Shown: positions 50,643 through 60,732, numbered from the stretch's first letter. The stretch is DNA of 64,000 bases from UMGS75 sp963648435 (GCA_963648435.1 CAVJDT010000001.1:1-64000); one strand, 5' to 3'. Notes: generated by a model from the sequence alone, not told the origin. Numbers and translations: made by a program.

Positions 50643-52064
50643 ATGAATACTACAACTTGTTTATCGTTTATTATTGTAGCGATGATAATTGTTGCTTTTT
50701 TATGGATTGATAAAAATAATGTTGTTAATAAAATAGTTAAAGTTTTAGGCATTACTTATGTGGTTCTTACCTTTGTTACAATTTTTCTTCCTGATGGTTT
50801 AATTAAAAGTGTTTCAGACCCTTCTGAATTAGTAGGAGCTAATAAGTGGTGTTGCGTACTTAGAATTATGCTTGCAATTAACCCCGTTATAATAACTATT
50901 GTAAGTTTTTTTAAAAGTAGGACTTTTAAAAATATTGCCATTTACTGGACACTACCTTGGACATTTATTTCCATTTTCTTTTATAATGAGTATATGGAGT
51001 GTTTTTTAAGCCCTAATGGAAGAGGATTATATCAAACAAGGGGGATACCAGAAGCATTAAAAACTTTAATGATGAATGAAACATTTAGAGGAATTATTTT
51101 TTGTATCCAGTGGATATTAGTTGTAAGTATATGCTTAAAGCTTCTTTTGATTGATAAACATGTATTTAAAATTAATGATTACCGTGAAATCTTAAGATTT
51201 GGAATTGTCCTTATTTTACTATTAATCCAAATGATGCCAATTTATATACCACAACTTTTAGCAGAAGGTTTTGGACCTTTCTTATTTGAGCGATTTAGTC
51301 CTTTGCATTTTGTTTGGATATTTTATTTAGTTGGAAAAATTATAGTATTATGGTTACTATTTAGAAATAAAAGTGAAGAAGACAAATATCTTTTATGTAT
51401 AGTCTTAGCTCTTTCCGTAATGTTTCAATATAATTCAATGTTTTCACTAACCATAAATATTAAACGTTTACCATTACAACTATGTAATTTAGCATCATAT
51501 TTAATGCTTATAGCTTTAATTATGAAAAATCGTTTTATATTTAATTTCAACTTTTTGGTTAATATGGTAGGAGCAGTAATTGCCCTTTTAGTTCCTGATG
51601 TTAATGGTCGTAATATTTTTGAAGTTTGGAATCTTCATTTTATTTATGAACATACAAATGTTGTTGTAGTACCAATCCTTGCTTTATTATTTGGTCTTTT
51701 TCCTAAAATTGATAAGGTAGCATACTGTGATGCGATAATTGGTTTTAGTGGTTATTTTGTGGTGGTTTTAATATTAGGAATTATTTTTAATAATCTTGCG
51801 ATTAAACTAGATAATAGTGATTTTGAAGCAAATTATTTATTTATGTTTGATCCTGAGGTGGCATGTGGAACTTTACCATTTTTAAAGTCATTTATAAAGG
51901 TAAGCTTAGTTATAAAGAATGCAACGATTTATCCACTTTTAATGTTGTTTGTTTATTTTGGTTACTTACTAATTATAAGTTTAGTATTTCTACCATTTGG
52001 AATTTCTACAATTGTTAAAAATAAAAAGGTAAAACTAGCATCACTTGATATGCTTAAAATTTGA
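50643..52064 (+). CDS. TMEM164/YwaF-like multi-pass membrane protein
   Basis: A 473-residue protein with about twelve membrane segments. The C-terminal half contains PLQLCNLASYLMLIALIMKN, then FEVWNLHFIYEHTNVVVVPI, which matches the layout of the YwaF/TMEM164 family (PLxLC and a later His-rich helix). The N-terminal 200 residues are an additional membrane part, making this longer than YwaF of about 240 residues. The human relative is an acyltransferase, but activity here is unknown. It is a single-gene unit. Confidence 0.65.
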   Translation: MNTTTCLSFIIVAMIIVAFLWIDKNNVVNKIVKVLGITYVVLTFVTIFLPDGLIKSVSDPSELVGANKWCCVLRIMLAINPVIITIVSFFKSRTFKNIAIYWTLPWTFISIFFYNEYMECFLSPNGRGLYQTRGIPEALKTLMMNETFRGIIFCIQWILVVSICLKLLLIDKHVFKINDYREILRFGIVLILLLIQMMPIYIPQLLAEGFGPFLFERFSPLHFVWIFYLVGKIIVLWLLFRNKSEEDKYLLCIVLALSVMFQYNSMFSLTINIKRLPLQLCNLASYLMLIALIMKNRFIFNFNFLVNMVGAVIALLVPDVNGRNIFEVWNLHFIYEHTNVVVVPILALLFGLFPKIDKVAYCDAIIGFSGYFVVVLILGIIFNNLAIKLDNSDFEANYLFMFDPEVACGTLPFLKSFIKVSLVIKNATIYPLLMLFVYFGYLLIISLVFLPFGISTIVKNKKVKLASLDMLKI

Positions 52065-52090
52065 TAGGAAAGTAGAAAAAACTAAAAAAT

Positions 52091-52119
52091 GAGGTTAATC
52101 ATGATGGTTAACTTCTTTT
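52091..52119 (+). terminator. Terminator of the TMEM164-like gene
   Basis: GAGGTTAA pairs with TTAACTTC (one wobble), followed by TTTT. Confidence 0.7.
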
Positions 52120-52168
52120 CTTATGTCGACAATTTATAAATATTTGTTGGATAACTAATCGCTTTAAC

Positions 52169-52197
52169 TTGCAAAATTAATTAAAATTTAGTATAAT
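52169..52197 (+). promoter_or_regulatory. Promoter of the V-type ATPase operon
   Basis: TTGCAA and TATAAT are 17 bases apart, 35 bases before the first gene. Confidence 0.75.
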
Positions 52198-52232
52198 ATT
52201 AAAGTAAGCAAAAACTAAAAGGTGGTGAGATA

Positions 52233-52541
52233 ATGACAATACTAGAAAAGATTAATGAAACTGAACAAAAAGCTGAATCCATAAAACTTGAAGCCAAACA
52301 AGAAGTTAGTGAAATGCTTGATAAAGTTAATAAAAAAAATCTTTTAACATCAGAAGAAATGATGAATGATGTAAAAAAACAAGTTCAAAAAATGTATGAA
52401 GAAAATGATAATATCATTAAAGAACTAGTCGCTACATCAGTTAAAGAAAATGAAGAAATTAACGCAGAAAATCAAAATCTTGCAAAAATCCACCTTAATG
52501 AAACCATTGATTTCATTATGAAGAAGGTGATAGACTCATGA
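52233..52541 (+). CDS. ntpF: V-type ATPase peripheral stalk subunit (NtpF-like, G/H)
   Basis: A 102-residue, almost wholly helical, Glu- and Lys-rich protein. Its position as first gene of the operon and its coiled-coil nature fit the stalk subunit (NtpF in E. hirae) that pairs with subunit E to hold the catalytic head. It lacks other motifs. The stop overlaps the next start (ATGA). Confidence 0.85.
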   Translation: MTILEKINETEQKAESIKLEAKQEVSEMLDKVNKKNLLTSEEMMNDVKKQVQKMYEENDNIIKELVATSVKENEEINAENQNLAKIHLNETIDFIMKKVIDS

Positions 52542-54415
52542 TTGTAAAAATGAAAAAAGCTAAGATCGTTATTTTAAAAGATGATTATGAGAAAGTCATT
52601 AAGTCACTTCAAAAATATGGTGTTATTATGATAATCAACAAAGAAGATGGCGAATCATCTACTTCAACAAATCTTAACATAGCACTACACGATAAAGTTG
52701 AAGAAACCATTAAGTATGCGGGGAAATACCAAAAGAAAAAAAGCTTATTTGGAGACTATCAAATCGTTAGTTATAAAGATTTTGTGAATATATCACAAAA
52801 GACTATTGATGAAGTTAGTAAAATAGAAAATTATCAAAATGATCTTAGTGAAGTAAAACAACAAATTAAAGAAATTACTGATGAAATTGAATCATTGATG
52901 GTTTGGAATGAACTTGATATGGTTCCAAGTCAAATTAAAAATACTAAAAATGCCATTTTTAATATTGGGACTATTCCTACTAGATATGTTGAAAAATTAA
53001 AACAAGATGATGAAATCAGTAATTTTGAAACTGTTATTCTTCCATCATATAAAAACACAAGTGGCGTAATTGTGGTTTGTTATATTGATGATGAAAAAGA
53101 ACTAAAAGATGCCTTAAGTCGGTATGAATTTAATGATTATAAATTACCACCACTTGATGTTATGGTTAAAACCTACATTGAAACGTTAAAAAAACAAATT
53201 GAAAACAAAGAAAAAGAGAGTGAGGAAATCACGGAAAAATTAAAAGTTCTTTCAAATAATATTGAAGAATTTAAAGTTTTGAGTGATCAAATCCTAACAC
53301 AAGAACAAGTTGATAATGTTAAGTATGAAAAAACTATTGAAACCATTGTAATTGAAGGTTGGGTTAGAATAGATACTTTAGAAGAAGTTGAAAAGGCAGT
53401 AAAAGAACAAACTGAGTACTATGATATTGAGTTTAGTGACCCAACTGATGATGAAGTTGTACCAACATATACTAAAAATAAAAAATTTGTTAGTCAATTT
53501 GAAACTATCACGGATATGTTTTCCAAGCCTAATAGTAAAGAATTAGACCCTAATCCGGTTATGTCAGTATGGTACTGGTTTTTATTTGGAATGATGATGG
53601 GTGATGCAGGATATGGTCTAATGATGATTGTATTTTGTTTAATCCTTAAAAAATTAATGAAACCAAAAGGAAATACGTTAAAACTAATGAATATTATTAT
53701 GTATTCAGGAGTTCCTACCATCTTTTGGGGAATTATGTTTGGTAGTTATTTTGGCTTTAATCCCCAAACGGATTTAGGAATAAATATTTGGTATTGGTTT
53801 AATCCAATGGAAGACCCAATAAAAATGTTACTAGTATCTGTGGCGATTGGTGCTCTTCATTTAATTACCGGACTTGTGGTAAAAATGATTGAAAACATTA
53901 AAAATGGAAATATCATTGATATGCTTGCTAAAAATGTAAGTTGGATTTTAATCCTTGTAGGAATAGGAGCATATTTCCTAAACAATATGGTAGGCATAGT
54001 AATGGTAGGCTTAGGAGTTTTATTAATTATTCTTTTTGCGGGGCATACCAAAAAATCAATTTTGGGAAAAGCTCTTGGGGGAATCCTAGGCTTATATGAT
54101 GTAACATCCTATATGGGTGATTTACTATCATATTCAAGAATTATGGCCCTTGCAATGTCAAGTGCAGCGGTTGCGGTTGTAATGAATACACTTGCCCAAA
54201 TGGTTGGGGGAAGTGTCATCGGTATGATTTTCGCTGCGATTATTTTTATCGTAGGACATGTATTTAACTTAGTATTAGGACTACTTTCAGCTTATGTACA
54301 TGATAGTAGACTTCAATACATTGAGTTTTATGGTAAATTCTATGAAGGTGGCGGTGTTGATTTTAGACCGTTATCAATTGAAACTAAATATATAAAAGAA
54401 ATAAAAGAAGAATAG
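52538..54415 (+). CDS. ntpI: V-type ATPase subunit I (a)
   Basis: A 625-residue stator subunit: the first 330 residues form a soluble coiled-coil arm, and the rest has seven or eight membrane segments. Family motifs are WYWFLFGMMMGDAGYGLMM and LLSYSRIMALAMSSAAVA, the latter with Arg534, the essential residue of the ion half-channel. AAGGTGA lies seven bases upstream of the start. It forms the ion path with the K ring. Confidence 0.95.
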   Translation: MIVKMKKAKIVILKDDYEKVIKSLQKYGVIMIINKEDGESSTSTNLNIALHDKVEETIKYAGKYQKKKSLFGDYQIVSYKDFVNISQKTIDEVSKIENYQNDLSEVKQQIKEITDEIESLMVWNELDMVPSQIKNTKNAIFNIGTIPTRYVEKLKQDDEISNFETVILPSYKNTSGVIVVCYIDDEKELKDALSRYEFNDYKLPPLDVMVKTYIETLKKQIENKEKESEEITEKLKVLSNNIEEFKVLSDQILTQEQVDNVKYEKTIETIVIEGWVRIDTLEEVEKAVKEQTEYYDIEFSDPTDDEVVPTYTKNKKFVSQFETITDMFSKPNSKELDPNPVMSVWYWFLFGMMMGDAGYGLMMIVFCLILKKLMKPKGNTLKLMNIIMYSGVPTIFWGIMFGSYFGFNPQTDLGINIWYWFNPMEDPIKMLLVSVAIGALHLITGLVVKMIENIKNGNIIDMLAKNVSWILILVGIGAYFLNNMVGIVMVGLGVLLIILFAGHTKKSILGKALGGILGLYDVTSYMGDLLSYSRIMALAMSSAAVAVVMNTLAQMVGGSVIGMIFAAIIFIVGHVFNLVLGLLSAYVHDSRLQYIEFYGKFYEGGGVDFRPLSIETKYIKEIKEE

Positions 54416-54426
54416 GAGAAGAAAAA

Positions 54427-54906
54427 ATGACAAATGGAACAATTATTGCTCTTATAGGAGCAGCACTCGGAACAATTTTGCCTGGTATTGGCTCAGTACT
54501 TGGTGTACAAATGTGTGGTAAGGCCGCTGCTGGCGTTACTTCAGAAAAGCCTGAATTATTTGGTAAATTATTAGTACTTCAAATTTTACCTGGTACGCAA
54601 GGCTTATATGGATTCTTAACAACTTTCTTATTTATGATTCAAGTTGGATTATTAGGCGGAGATACTGCTACTGCCTTTACTTTATCCACAACTCAAGGTT
54701 GGGCATACTTTATTGTATTTATGCCAATTGCTATTAATGGTTTAATTTCCGCAATCTTCCAAGGCAAAGTTGCAACATCAGGTATTATCATGACAGCTAA
54801 ACAACCTGAAGCATCAGGTAAAGGTATTACAATGGCAGTACTTGTTGAAACTTACGCGATCCTTTCCCTAATTGTAAGTATAATGCTAATTTTCTCATTA
54901 AAATAG
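54427..54906 (+). CDS. ntpK: V-type ATPase subunit K (ion-binding ring), Na+-type
   Basis: A 159-residue four-helix proteolipid forming the rotor ring. Na+ ligand residues of E. hirae NtpK are matched: Leu54, Thr57 and Gln58 in LPGTQGLYGF, Gln112 in FQGKVA, and Glu141 in VETYAIL. The spacing from Gln112 to Glu141 is exactly as in NtpK; the loop after helix two is nine residues longer. This predicts a Na+ rather than H+ pump. It starts 11 bases after subunit I. Confidence 0.95.
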   Translation: MTNGTIIALIGAALGTILPGIGSVLGVQMCGKAAAGVTSEKPELFGKLLVLQILPGTQGLYGFLTTFLFMIQVGLLGGDTATAFTLSTTQGWAYFIVFMPIAINGLISAIFQGKVATSGIIMTAKQPEASGKGITMAVLVETYAILSLIVSIMLIFSLK

Positions 54907-54915
54907 GTGAATAAC

Positions 54916-55524
54916 GTGAGTAATAGTTCAGTATATGATAAAATAATTGCCAATGCTTTAGATGAAGCATCAAGAATAAAAGAAGAAGGCAACCTTAAAG
55001 CAAGTAATATGACTGAACAAGTTATGAATGAAACAAATGAAAAAATTAAACAAGTAATTAGTGATGCAAAGTTAAAATGTGATGATGCGATAAAAACTAA
55101 AAAAGCTGAACTTGAACAAGCAAAAAAACAAAATGCTTTAGCAAGTCAAAAAGCCATCATCAGTGATACCTTTAATGAAGTATTAAATCGACTTTGTACA
55201 ATGAATAATGAGGACTTAGTTAAGTTTGTAACAACTAGTTTAAAAAGAGTAAAACTTGAAGGTTATGAAGAAATAATGGTAAATGAAAAAGATTATATTA
55301 AATATCAACAATTATTTTCCAATAATCATAATAATAACTTAGATAAATTATTAAATAATCAATATCATTTAACTCTTAGTACGACGAAAGCAAATATTAA
55401 AGGTGGCTTTATTATTGCTAGTAAATACTATGATATTGACAATTCATATGAAGTTTTATTAGAAGAATTAAAAACCAAACTAGAACCTTTAATTGCAAAA
55501 AAGTTGTTTAGTAAAGGAGAATAA
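54916..55524 (+). CDS. ntpE: V-type ATPase subunit E (peripheral stalk)
   Basis: A 202-residue stalk subunit: a long Ala/Glu/Lys-rich helix followed by a C-terminal alpha/beta domain (LNRLCTMNNEDLVKFV, then GGFII). The GTG at 54916 is chosen because AGGTGA lies five bases upstream; the earlier GTG at 54907 is part of that site. It binds the NtpF-like coil. Confidence 0.88.
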   Translation: MSNSSVYDKIIANALDEASRIKEEGNLKASNMTEQVMNETNEKIKQVISDAKLKCDDAIKTKKAELEQAKKQNALASQKAIISDTFNEVLNRLCTMNNEDLVKFVTTSLKRVKLEGYEEIMVNEKDYIKYQQLFSNNHNNNLDKLLNNQYHLTLSTTKANIKGGFIIASKYYDIDNSYEVLLEELKTKLEPLIAKKLFSKGE

Positions 55525-55525
55525 T

Positions 55526-56446
55526 ATGAATTATCCTTATGCTAGTGGAACAATAAAAGCTTTAGAAACCAAAGTTCTTGATCGAAATAAATTACTTGTA
55601 CTTGCCAAATATGACAAGACAGAATTTGTGAAAGTATTACTTGCCATGAATTATGGAAGTGAGGGCACAACTTTAGAAGAAGTAATTACCTCAGAACAAC
55701 AAAGAGTAAGAACTCTAATTGATAGCATCACCCCAAGTAAAGAAGATACGGATCTTTTCTACTTAGTAAATGATGCTCAAAATTTAAAATTAATATACAA
55801 AATCAAAAAATATGATTTAAATCGTTTAGATTTAATTAATGATAATGGCACTATTAAAAAAGAAGAATTAATTGACGCGGTTAACAATCATCAATTTAAT
55901 AATCTTACCAAAAACAAGAAAGACTTAATTAAAATGCTAGATGAAAAAATAGAAAAAGCAAGTAATCCTAAAATATTAAGTGCAATAATTGATAATACGA
56001 TTTATAACTATGCTTTAAAGAAAACAAAAAATCATATTTTAAGAAAATACCTTACCATCAAAATTGATGTAACTAATGTTATTTCCATGATGAGATCAAA
56101 AAACTTGAACTGGGATTATCCTGAATATGAGGGTATGATTATTGATGGTGGAAATATAACAAAAGATAAATTACAAAGCATATATGGATTAGATAGTGAG
56201 AAAAGAATAAAAGCACTTGAACCATATTATGAAGGATGCTTAGCAAAAACCTTAAAAGATGTTGAAAGTATTGCAAATATTGAAATCTTATTTGACCGTT
56301 TTATTATTAGTGAAATGGCTAAATATAAGGATGACCCATTTACAATTGGACCAATGATTTACTATTATTTGTTGAAACTTTCTGAAGCACAAAATATTAG
56401 ACTAATATATTCTAATAAAAATATTGAATTAAAAAATTTAATCTAG
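55526..56446 (+). CDS. ntpC: V-type ATPase subunit C (d)
   Basis: A 306-residue helical subunit that links the rotor stalk to the K ring. It has the NYPYASGTIKALETKVLDRNK start, a YxLK helix and a C-terminal GPMIYYYLLKLSEAQNIRLI, all usual in this family. AAAGGAG lies seven bases before ATG 55526; the stop of subunit E is one base before. Confidence 0.92.
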   Translation: MNYPYASGTIKALETKVLDRNKLLVLAKYDKTEFVKVLLAMNYGSEGTTLEEVITSEQQRVRTLIDSITPSKEDTDLFYLVNDAQNLKLIYKIKKYDLNRLDLINDNGTIKKEELIDAVNNHQFNNLTKNKKDLIKMLDEKIEKASNPKILSAIIDNTIYNYALKKTKNHILRKYLTIKIDVTNVISMMRSKNLNWDYPEYEGMIIDGGNITKDKLQSIYGLDSEKRIKALEPYYEGCLAKTLKDVESIANIEILFDRFIISEMAKYKDDPFTIGPMIYYYLLKLSEAQNIRLIYSNKNIELKNLI

Positions 56447-56462
56447 AAAGTAGGTGAAGAGG

Positions 56463-56780
56463 ATGAGTGAAAATGTGACCATCGCTGCGATAGGCACTGA
56501 TGAATCAATAACTATTTATAACGCTGTAGGTTTTAAAACATATTTTTCAAATAATGTTGAAGATATTGATAAAGAAATCTTTAGGCTTTATAAAGCAGGT
56601 TGTAAGATTATATTTGTTACAGAACAAGTATATGAAAGCATTACCGAAACTTTAGAAAAGTATAGTCAAATGACTTATCCTATTATCTTACCACTTCCCC
56701 TAGATAATGTTAATAGCGGAATTGGCATGAAAAAAGTAAGAAAAAATGTTGAAAAAGCTATTGGCATTGATATATTTTAG
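56463..56780 (+). CDS. ntpG: V-type ATPase subunit F (NtpG)
   Basis: A 105-residue Rossmann-like rotor subunit with IAAIGTDESITIYNAVGF at the start and IIFVTEQVYESI in the middle. ATG 56463 is chosen over the GTG at 56454, which lies in the AGGTGA ribosome site. It binds subunit D in the central stalk. Confidence 0.92.
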   Translation: MSENVTIAAIGTDESITIYNAVGFKTYFSNNVEDIDKEIFRLYKAGCKIIFVTEQVYESITETLEKYSQMTYPIILPLPLDNVNSGIGMKKVRKNVEKAIGIDIF

Positions 56781-56793
56781 AAAGGGGTAAAAT

Positions 56794-58575
56794 ATGACAG
56801 AATTAGAAAACCAACAAATTGGTATCATCTCGAAAGTTGCCGGCCCACTTGTTATTGCAAAAGGCATGAAAGATGTTCAAATGTATGACGTTGTTAAAGT
56901 TAGTAATAAAAAACTAATTGGGGAAATAATTGAACTAAGAGGTGATGTAGCCTCTATTCAAGTGTATGAAGAAACAGCTGGCCTTGGTCCTGGTGAACCA
57001 GTTTATTTTACCAATGAACCATTATCAGTTGAACTTGGCCCCGGGTTAATTGAAGGTATTTATGACGGAATTGAGCGTCCCTTAAAAGTAATTAGTGATG
57101 CTTATGGTGATCGTATTCCTCTTGGGGTTGATGTTCCTAAATTAAACCGTGAAAAAGTATGGGAATTTAAACCAATTTTAAAAGTTGGTGATCAAGTAAA
57201 TAGTGGTGATACTCTAGGAATAGTTCAAGAAACTAGCGTAGTTTTACATAAAATAATGGTGCCAATTGGCATTAGCGGATGTATCACTTGGATTCATCAA
57301 GGTGATGCTAGAATAACTGATGTAATTGTGAAAATCAAAACAACAACTGGTGAAATTAAAGAATTAAATATGATTCAAAAATGGCCTGTTCGAAAAGGGC
57401 GTCCTTATAAGAAAAAAATGGCACCAACCGCTCCACTTATTACGGGACAAAGAGTAATTGACACATTCTTTCCGATTGCCCTTGGTGGGATTGCGGCGAT
57501 ACCAGGACCTTTTGGTAGCGGCAAAACCGTTGTTCAACATCAACTTGCAAAATGGGCAAATGCTGATATTATTGTTTATGTTGGTTGTGGTGAACGTGGC
57601 AATGAAATGACTGATGTATTACAAGAGTTTCCAGAATTAAAAGATCCAAAAACGGGTGAAAGCCTAATGAAAAGAACAGTTCTAATTGCAAATACTTCAA
57701 ATATGCCGGTTGCGGCTCGTGAAGCTTCAATTTATACAGGTATTACAATTGCGGAATATTACCGTGATATGGGATATAATGTTGCAATAATGGCAGATTC
57801 AACATCTAGATGGGCTGAAGCATTACGTGAAATGTCAGGTCGTTTAGAAGAAATGCCAGGTGAAGAAGGATATCCAGCTTACCTTTCTAGTCGACTTGCC
57901 GAGTTCTATGAAAGAGCCGGTTTAGTTAAATGCTTAGGTAGTGATAATGCCGAAGGTTCCATCACCGCAATCGGTGCAGTATCTCCTCCAGGGGGTGATA
58001 CATCAGAACCAGTATCTCAAGCAACTTTACGTATTGTTAAAGTATTCTGGGGCTTAAGTGCTAGCCTTGCATATCGCCGTCATTTCCCTGCTATTGACTG
58101 GTTAAAGAGTTATTCATTATATGATATTAACAAATATTTTAATGAACATTTAGACCAAGACTGGAGTAAACAAGTAAGTAAAGCAATGGGACTTTTACAA
58201 GAAGAATCAAAACTAGAAGAAATCGTAAGACTTGTTGGAGTTGATTCCCTTGAATATGGTGACCGTTTAACTTTAGATGCGGCTAGAAGCATTCGTGAAG
58301 ACTATTTACATCAAATTGCTTTCCATGAAATAGATACTTACACTTCTTTAAAGAAACAATTTGGTATGTTAAAAGCTATTCTTAAATGGTATGAAGAAGG
58401 AGTTAATGCTTTAAAACACAATGTTTCATACTTTAAAATTATCAAGATGGATGCTCTTGTATCAATTGGTAGAATGAAATATATTCCTGAAAATGAATTT
58501 GATGAAAAAATACAAGCCTTATATCATGAAATTGATAATGAATATGATGAATTAATGAAAGGAGAACAATTCTAA
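56794..58575 (+). CDS. ntpA: V-type ATPase catalytic subunit A
   Basis: A 593-residue catalytic subunit. The P-loop is GPFGSGKT at 238-245, followed by GCGERGNEMTDVL and ADSTSRWAEALREMSGRLEEMPGEEGYPAYL with the catalytic Glu in the GER motif. The non-homologous insert before the P-loop, typical of A subunits, is present (residues about 110-190). It hydrolyses ATP at the A/B interface. Its stop overlaps the next start by one base. Confidence 0.97.
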   Translation: MTELENQQIGIISKVAGPLVIAKGMKDVQMYDVVKVSNKKLIGEIIELRGDVASIQVYEETAGLGPGEPVYFTNEPLSVELGPGLIEGIYDGIERPLKVISDAYGDRIPLGVDVPKLNREKVWEFKPILKVGDQVNSGDTLGIVQETSVVLHKIMVPIGISGCITWIHQGDARITDVIVKIKTTTGEIKELNMIQKWPVRKGRPYKKKMAPTAPLITGQRVIDTFFPIALGGIAAIPGPFGSGKTVVQHQLAKWANADIIVYVGCGERGNEMTDVLQEFPELKDPKTGESLMKRTVLIANTSNMPVAAREASIYTGITIAEYYRDMGYNVAIMADSTSRWAEALREMSGRLEEMPGEEGYPAYLSSRLAEFYERAGLVKCLGSDNAEGSITAIGAVSPPGGDTSEPVSQATLRIVKVFWGLSASLAYRRHFPAIDWLKSYSLYDINKYFNEHLDQDWSKQVSKAMGLLQEESKLEEIVRLVGVDSLEYGDRLTLDAARSIREDYLHQIAFHEIDTYTSLKKQFGMLKAILKWYEEGVNALKHNVSYFKIIKMDALVSIGRMKYIPENEFDEKIQALYHEIDNEYDELMKGEQF

Positions 58576-59954
58576 TGCCTAAAGAATATAAGACAATTAG
58601 GGAAGTTGTTGGACCTTTAATGTTAGTTGATCATGTTGAAGGGGTTAAATACGATGAGCTTGTTCAAATAAGACAAGCAAATGGTGAAATACGTTATGGT
58701 AAAGTTCTAGAAATTAATGAAGATAAAGCCTTAGTTCAATTATATAGTAGTGCACAAGGCTTAAAAATTAGTACAGCTAAAGCGATGTTTTTAGGTCATG
58801 GTATTGAACTAAAAGTTTCACCCGATATCGTAGGCCGAGTATTTGACGGTATGGGTCGCCCTATTGATGGTGGTGATGAATTAATTCCCACTGCCTCATT
58901 AGATATTAATGGTACACCACTAAACCCTGTAGCTCGTGATTACCCATCTGAGTTTATTCAAACGGGTATTAGTGCTATTGATGGATTAAATACCCTTGTT
59001 CGTGGTCAAAAACTTCCAATTTTTTCTGGGTCTGGTTTACCGCACTCAAAACTTGCTGTTCAAATTGCAAGACAAGCACGTGTAAAAGGAACTGATGATG
59101 ACTTTGCGGTTGTGTTTGCGGCCGTAGGTATTACCTTTGAAGAAGCTAATTTCTTTATTGAAGATTTTAAAGCATCAGGTGCTATAGAAAGATCAGTATT
59201 ATTTATGAATCTTGCTAATGACCCAGCTATTGAAAGAATTGCAACTCCGCGTATGGCCATAACTTGTGCTGAGTATTTGGCCTATGAACTTGGAATGCAC
59301 GTTCTTGTAATTATTACTGATATTACCAATTATGCCGAAGCCTTACGTGAAGTATCTGCGGCACGTAAAGAAGTACCAGGTAGACGTGGTTACCCAGGTT
59401 ATATGTATACTGACCTTGCCTCTTTATATGAAAGAGCAGGTAGAATTCATGGTAAAAAAGGTTCAATTACGCAGATTCCCATTCTTACAATGCCAGAAGA
59501 TGACAAAACTCATCCAATTCCGGACTTAACAGGTTATATTACGGAAGGTCAAATTATTTTATCTAGAGACTTATATCGTAAAGGCATAGTTCCACCAATT
59601 GATGTTTTACCTTCACTTAGTAGATTAAAAGATAAAGGCATTGGTAATGGTAAAACTAGAGAAGATCATTCGCAAACAATGAACCAATTATTCTCAGCTT
59701 ATGCAAGAGGTAAAGAAGCAAAAGAATTATCTGTTATTTTAGGTGATGCGGCTTTATCAGATGTTGATAAACTATATGCAAAATTTGCTGATGAATTTGA
59801 AAAAGAATATGTTTCCCAAGGTAATTCGACAAACCGTTCAATTGAAGAAACTTTAGACCTTGGTTGGAAACTATTAAAGATTTTGCCAAAAACAGAACTT
59901 AAACGTATTAGTCTTGAATACATTGATAAATACTTACCAAAAGATGAGGAATAG
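58575..59954 (+). CDS. ntpB: V-type ATPase subunit B
   Basis: A 459-residue non-catalytic partner of subunit A. It has FSGSGLPHSKLAVQIARQA in place of a P-loop, as usual for B, and VIITDITNYAEALREVS and VPGRRGYPGYMYTDLA. AAAGGAG precedes the start at the A stop. Confidence 0.97.
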   Translation: MPKEYKTIREVVGPLMLVDHVEGVKYDELVQIRQANGEIRYGKVLEINEDKALVQLYSSAQGLKISTAKAMFLGHGIELKVSPDIVGRVFDGMGRPIDGGDELIPTASLDINGTPLNPVARDYPSEFIQTGISAIDGLNTLVRGQKLPIFSGSGLPHSKLAVQIARQARVKGTDDDFAVVFAAVGITFEEANFFIEDFKASGAIERSVLFMNLANDPAIERIATPRMAITCAEYLAYELGMHVLVIITDITNYAEALREVSAARKEVPGRRGYPGYMYTDLASLYERAGRIHGKKGSITQIPILTMPEDDKTHPIPDLTGYITEGQIILSRDLYRKGIVPPIDVLPSLSRLKDKGIGNGKTREDHSQTMNQLFSAYARGKEAKELSVILGDAALSDVDKLYAKFADEFEKEYVSQGNSTNRSIEETLDLGWKLLKILPKTELKRISLEYIDKYLPKDEE

Positions 59955-59957
59955 CCT

Positions 59958-60593
59958 ATGGCACAGACGACAATAAATCCAACAAGAATGGAATTAATGC
60001 GTCTTAAAAAAGAACTTTCCACCGCAACCAGAGGTCATAAATTACTAAAAGATAAACAAGATGAAATGGTTAGACAATTTATGAATTTAATTAAACAAAA
60101 CCGTGAATTAAGAGAAACTGTTGAATCAGAACTTGCTCTTATCGCGAGTACTTTTGGCTCAGCTCGCCTTAAAATGAGTTTTGCTGGATTAATGGAAGCT
60201 TTCCTTGTCCCTTCTCAAAACATAAAACTTGATATTTCTGATAAAACAATAATGAACATTAAAGTTCCAAGTCTAAAAGTCGAATCATCTGATACTACGG
60301 ACATAACATATAGTTTTGCCTTTACACCTTGTGAACTTGATGAATCTGTTTTAAGACTTTCTACTTTAGTTGGTAAAATGGTTAAACTTGCAGAAATTGA
60401 AAAAAGTTGTGATATGCTTGCGGTTGAAATTGAAAAAACGAGAAGACGTGTTAACGCTATTGAATATGTGTTAATTCCTAACTTAGAAGAAAATATTCAT
60501 TTTATTACTATGAAGTTAGAAGATAATGAAAGAAGTAATATTATTCGTCTAATGAAGAGTAAAGAAATAATACTAAAAAAGCAATTAAACTAA
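59958..60593 (+). CDS. ntpD: V-type ATPase central stalk subunit D
   Basis: A 211-residue helical hairpin subunit with NPTRMELMRLKKELSTATRGHKLLKDKQDEM at its start, spelled here only in part as NPTRMELMRLKKEL, and a C-terminal RRVNAIEYVLIPNLEENI. It rotates inside the A/B head. It starts four bases after subunit B; a terminator follows. Confidence 0.95.
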   Translation: MAQTTINPTRMELMRLKKELSTATRGHKLLKDKQDEMVRQFMNLIKQNRELRETVESELALIASTFGSARLKMSFAGLMEAFLVPSQNIKLDISDKTIMNIKVPSLKVESSDTTDITYSFAFTPCELDESVLRLSTLVGKMVKLAEIEKSCDMLAVEIEKTRRRVNAIEYVLIPNLEENIHFITMKLEDNERSNIIRLMKSKEIILKKQLN

Positions 60594-60600
60594 AATAACA

Positions 60601-60640
60601 AAAAAGCGCTAATAGAGAAGTTTTATTAACGCTTTTTATT
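60601..60640 (+). terminator. Terminator of the V-type ATPase operon
   Basis: AAAAAGCG pairs with CGCTTTTT, with TAAT/ATTA inside. Confidence 0.85.
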
Positions 60641-60732
60641 AATTATAAATATTGATCACTTGAGCTCCCCAAAAAATATATTTAATTATAATTTACATAA
60701 AGGGAAGACTTAATTAAAAATGAGAGTATTAT

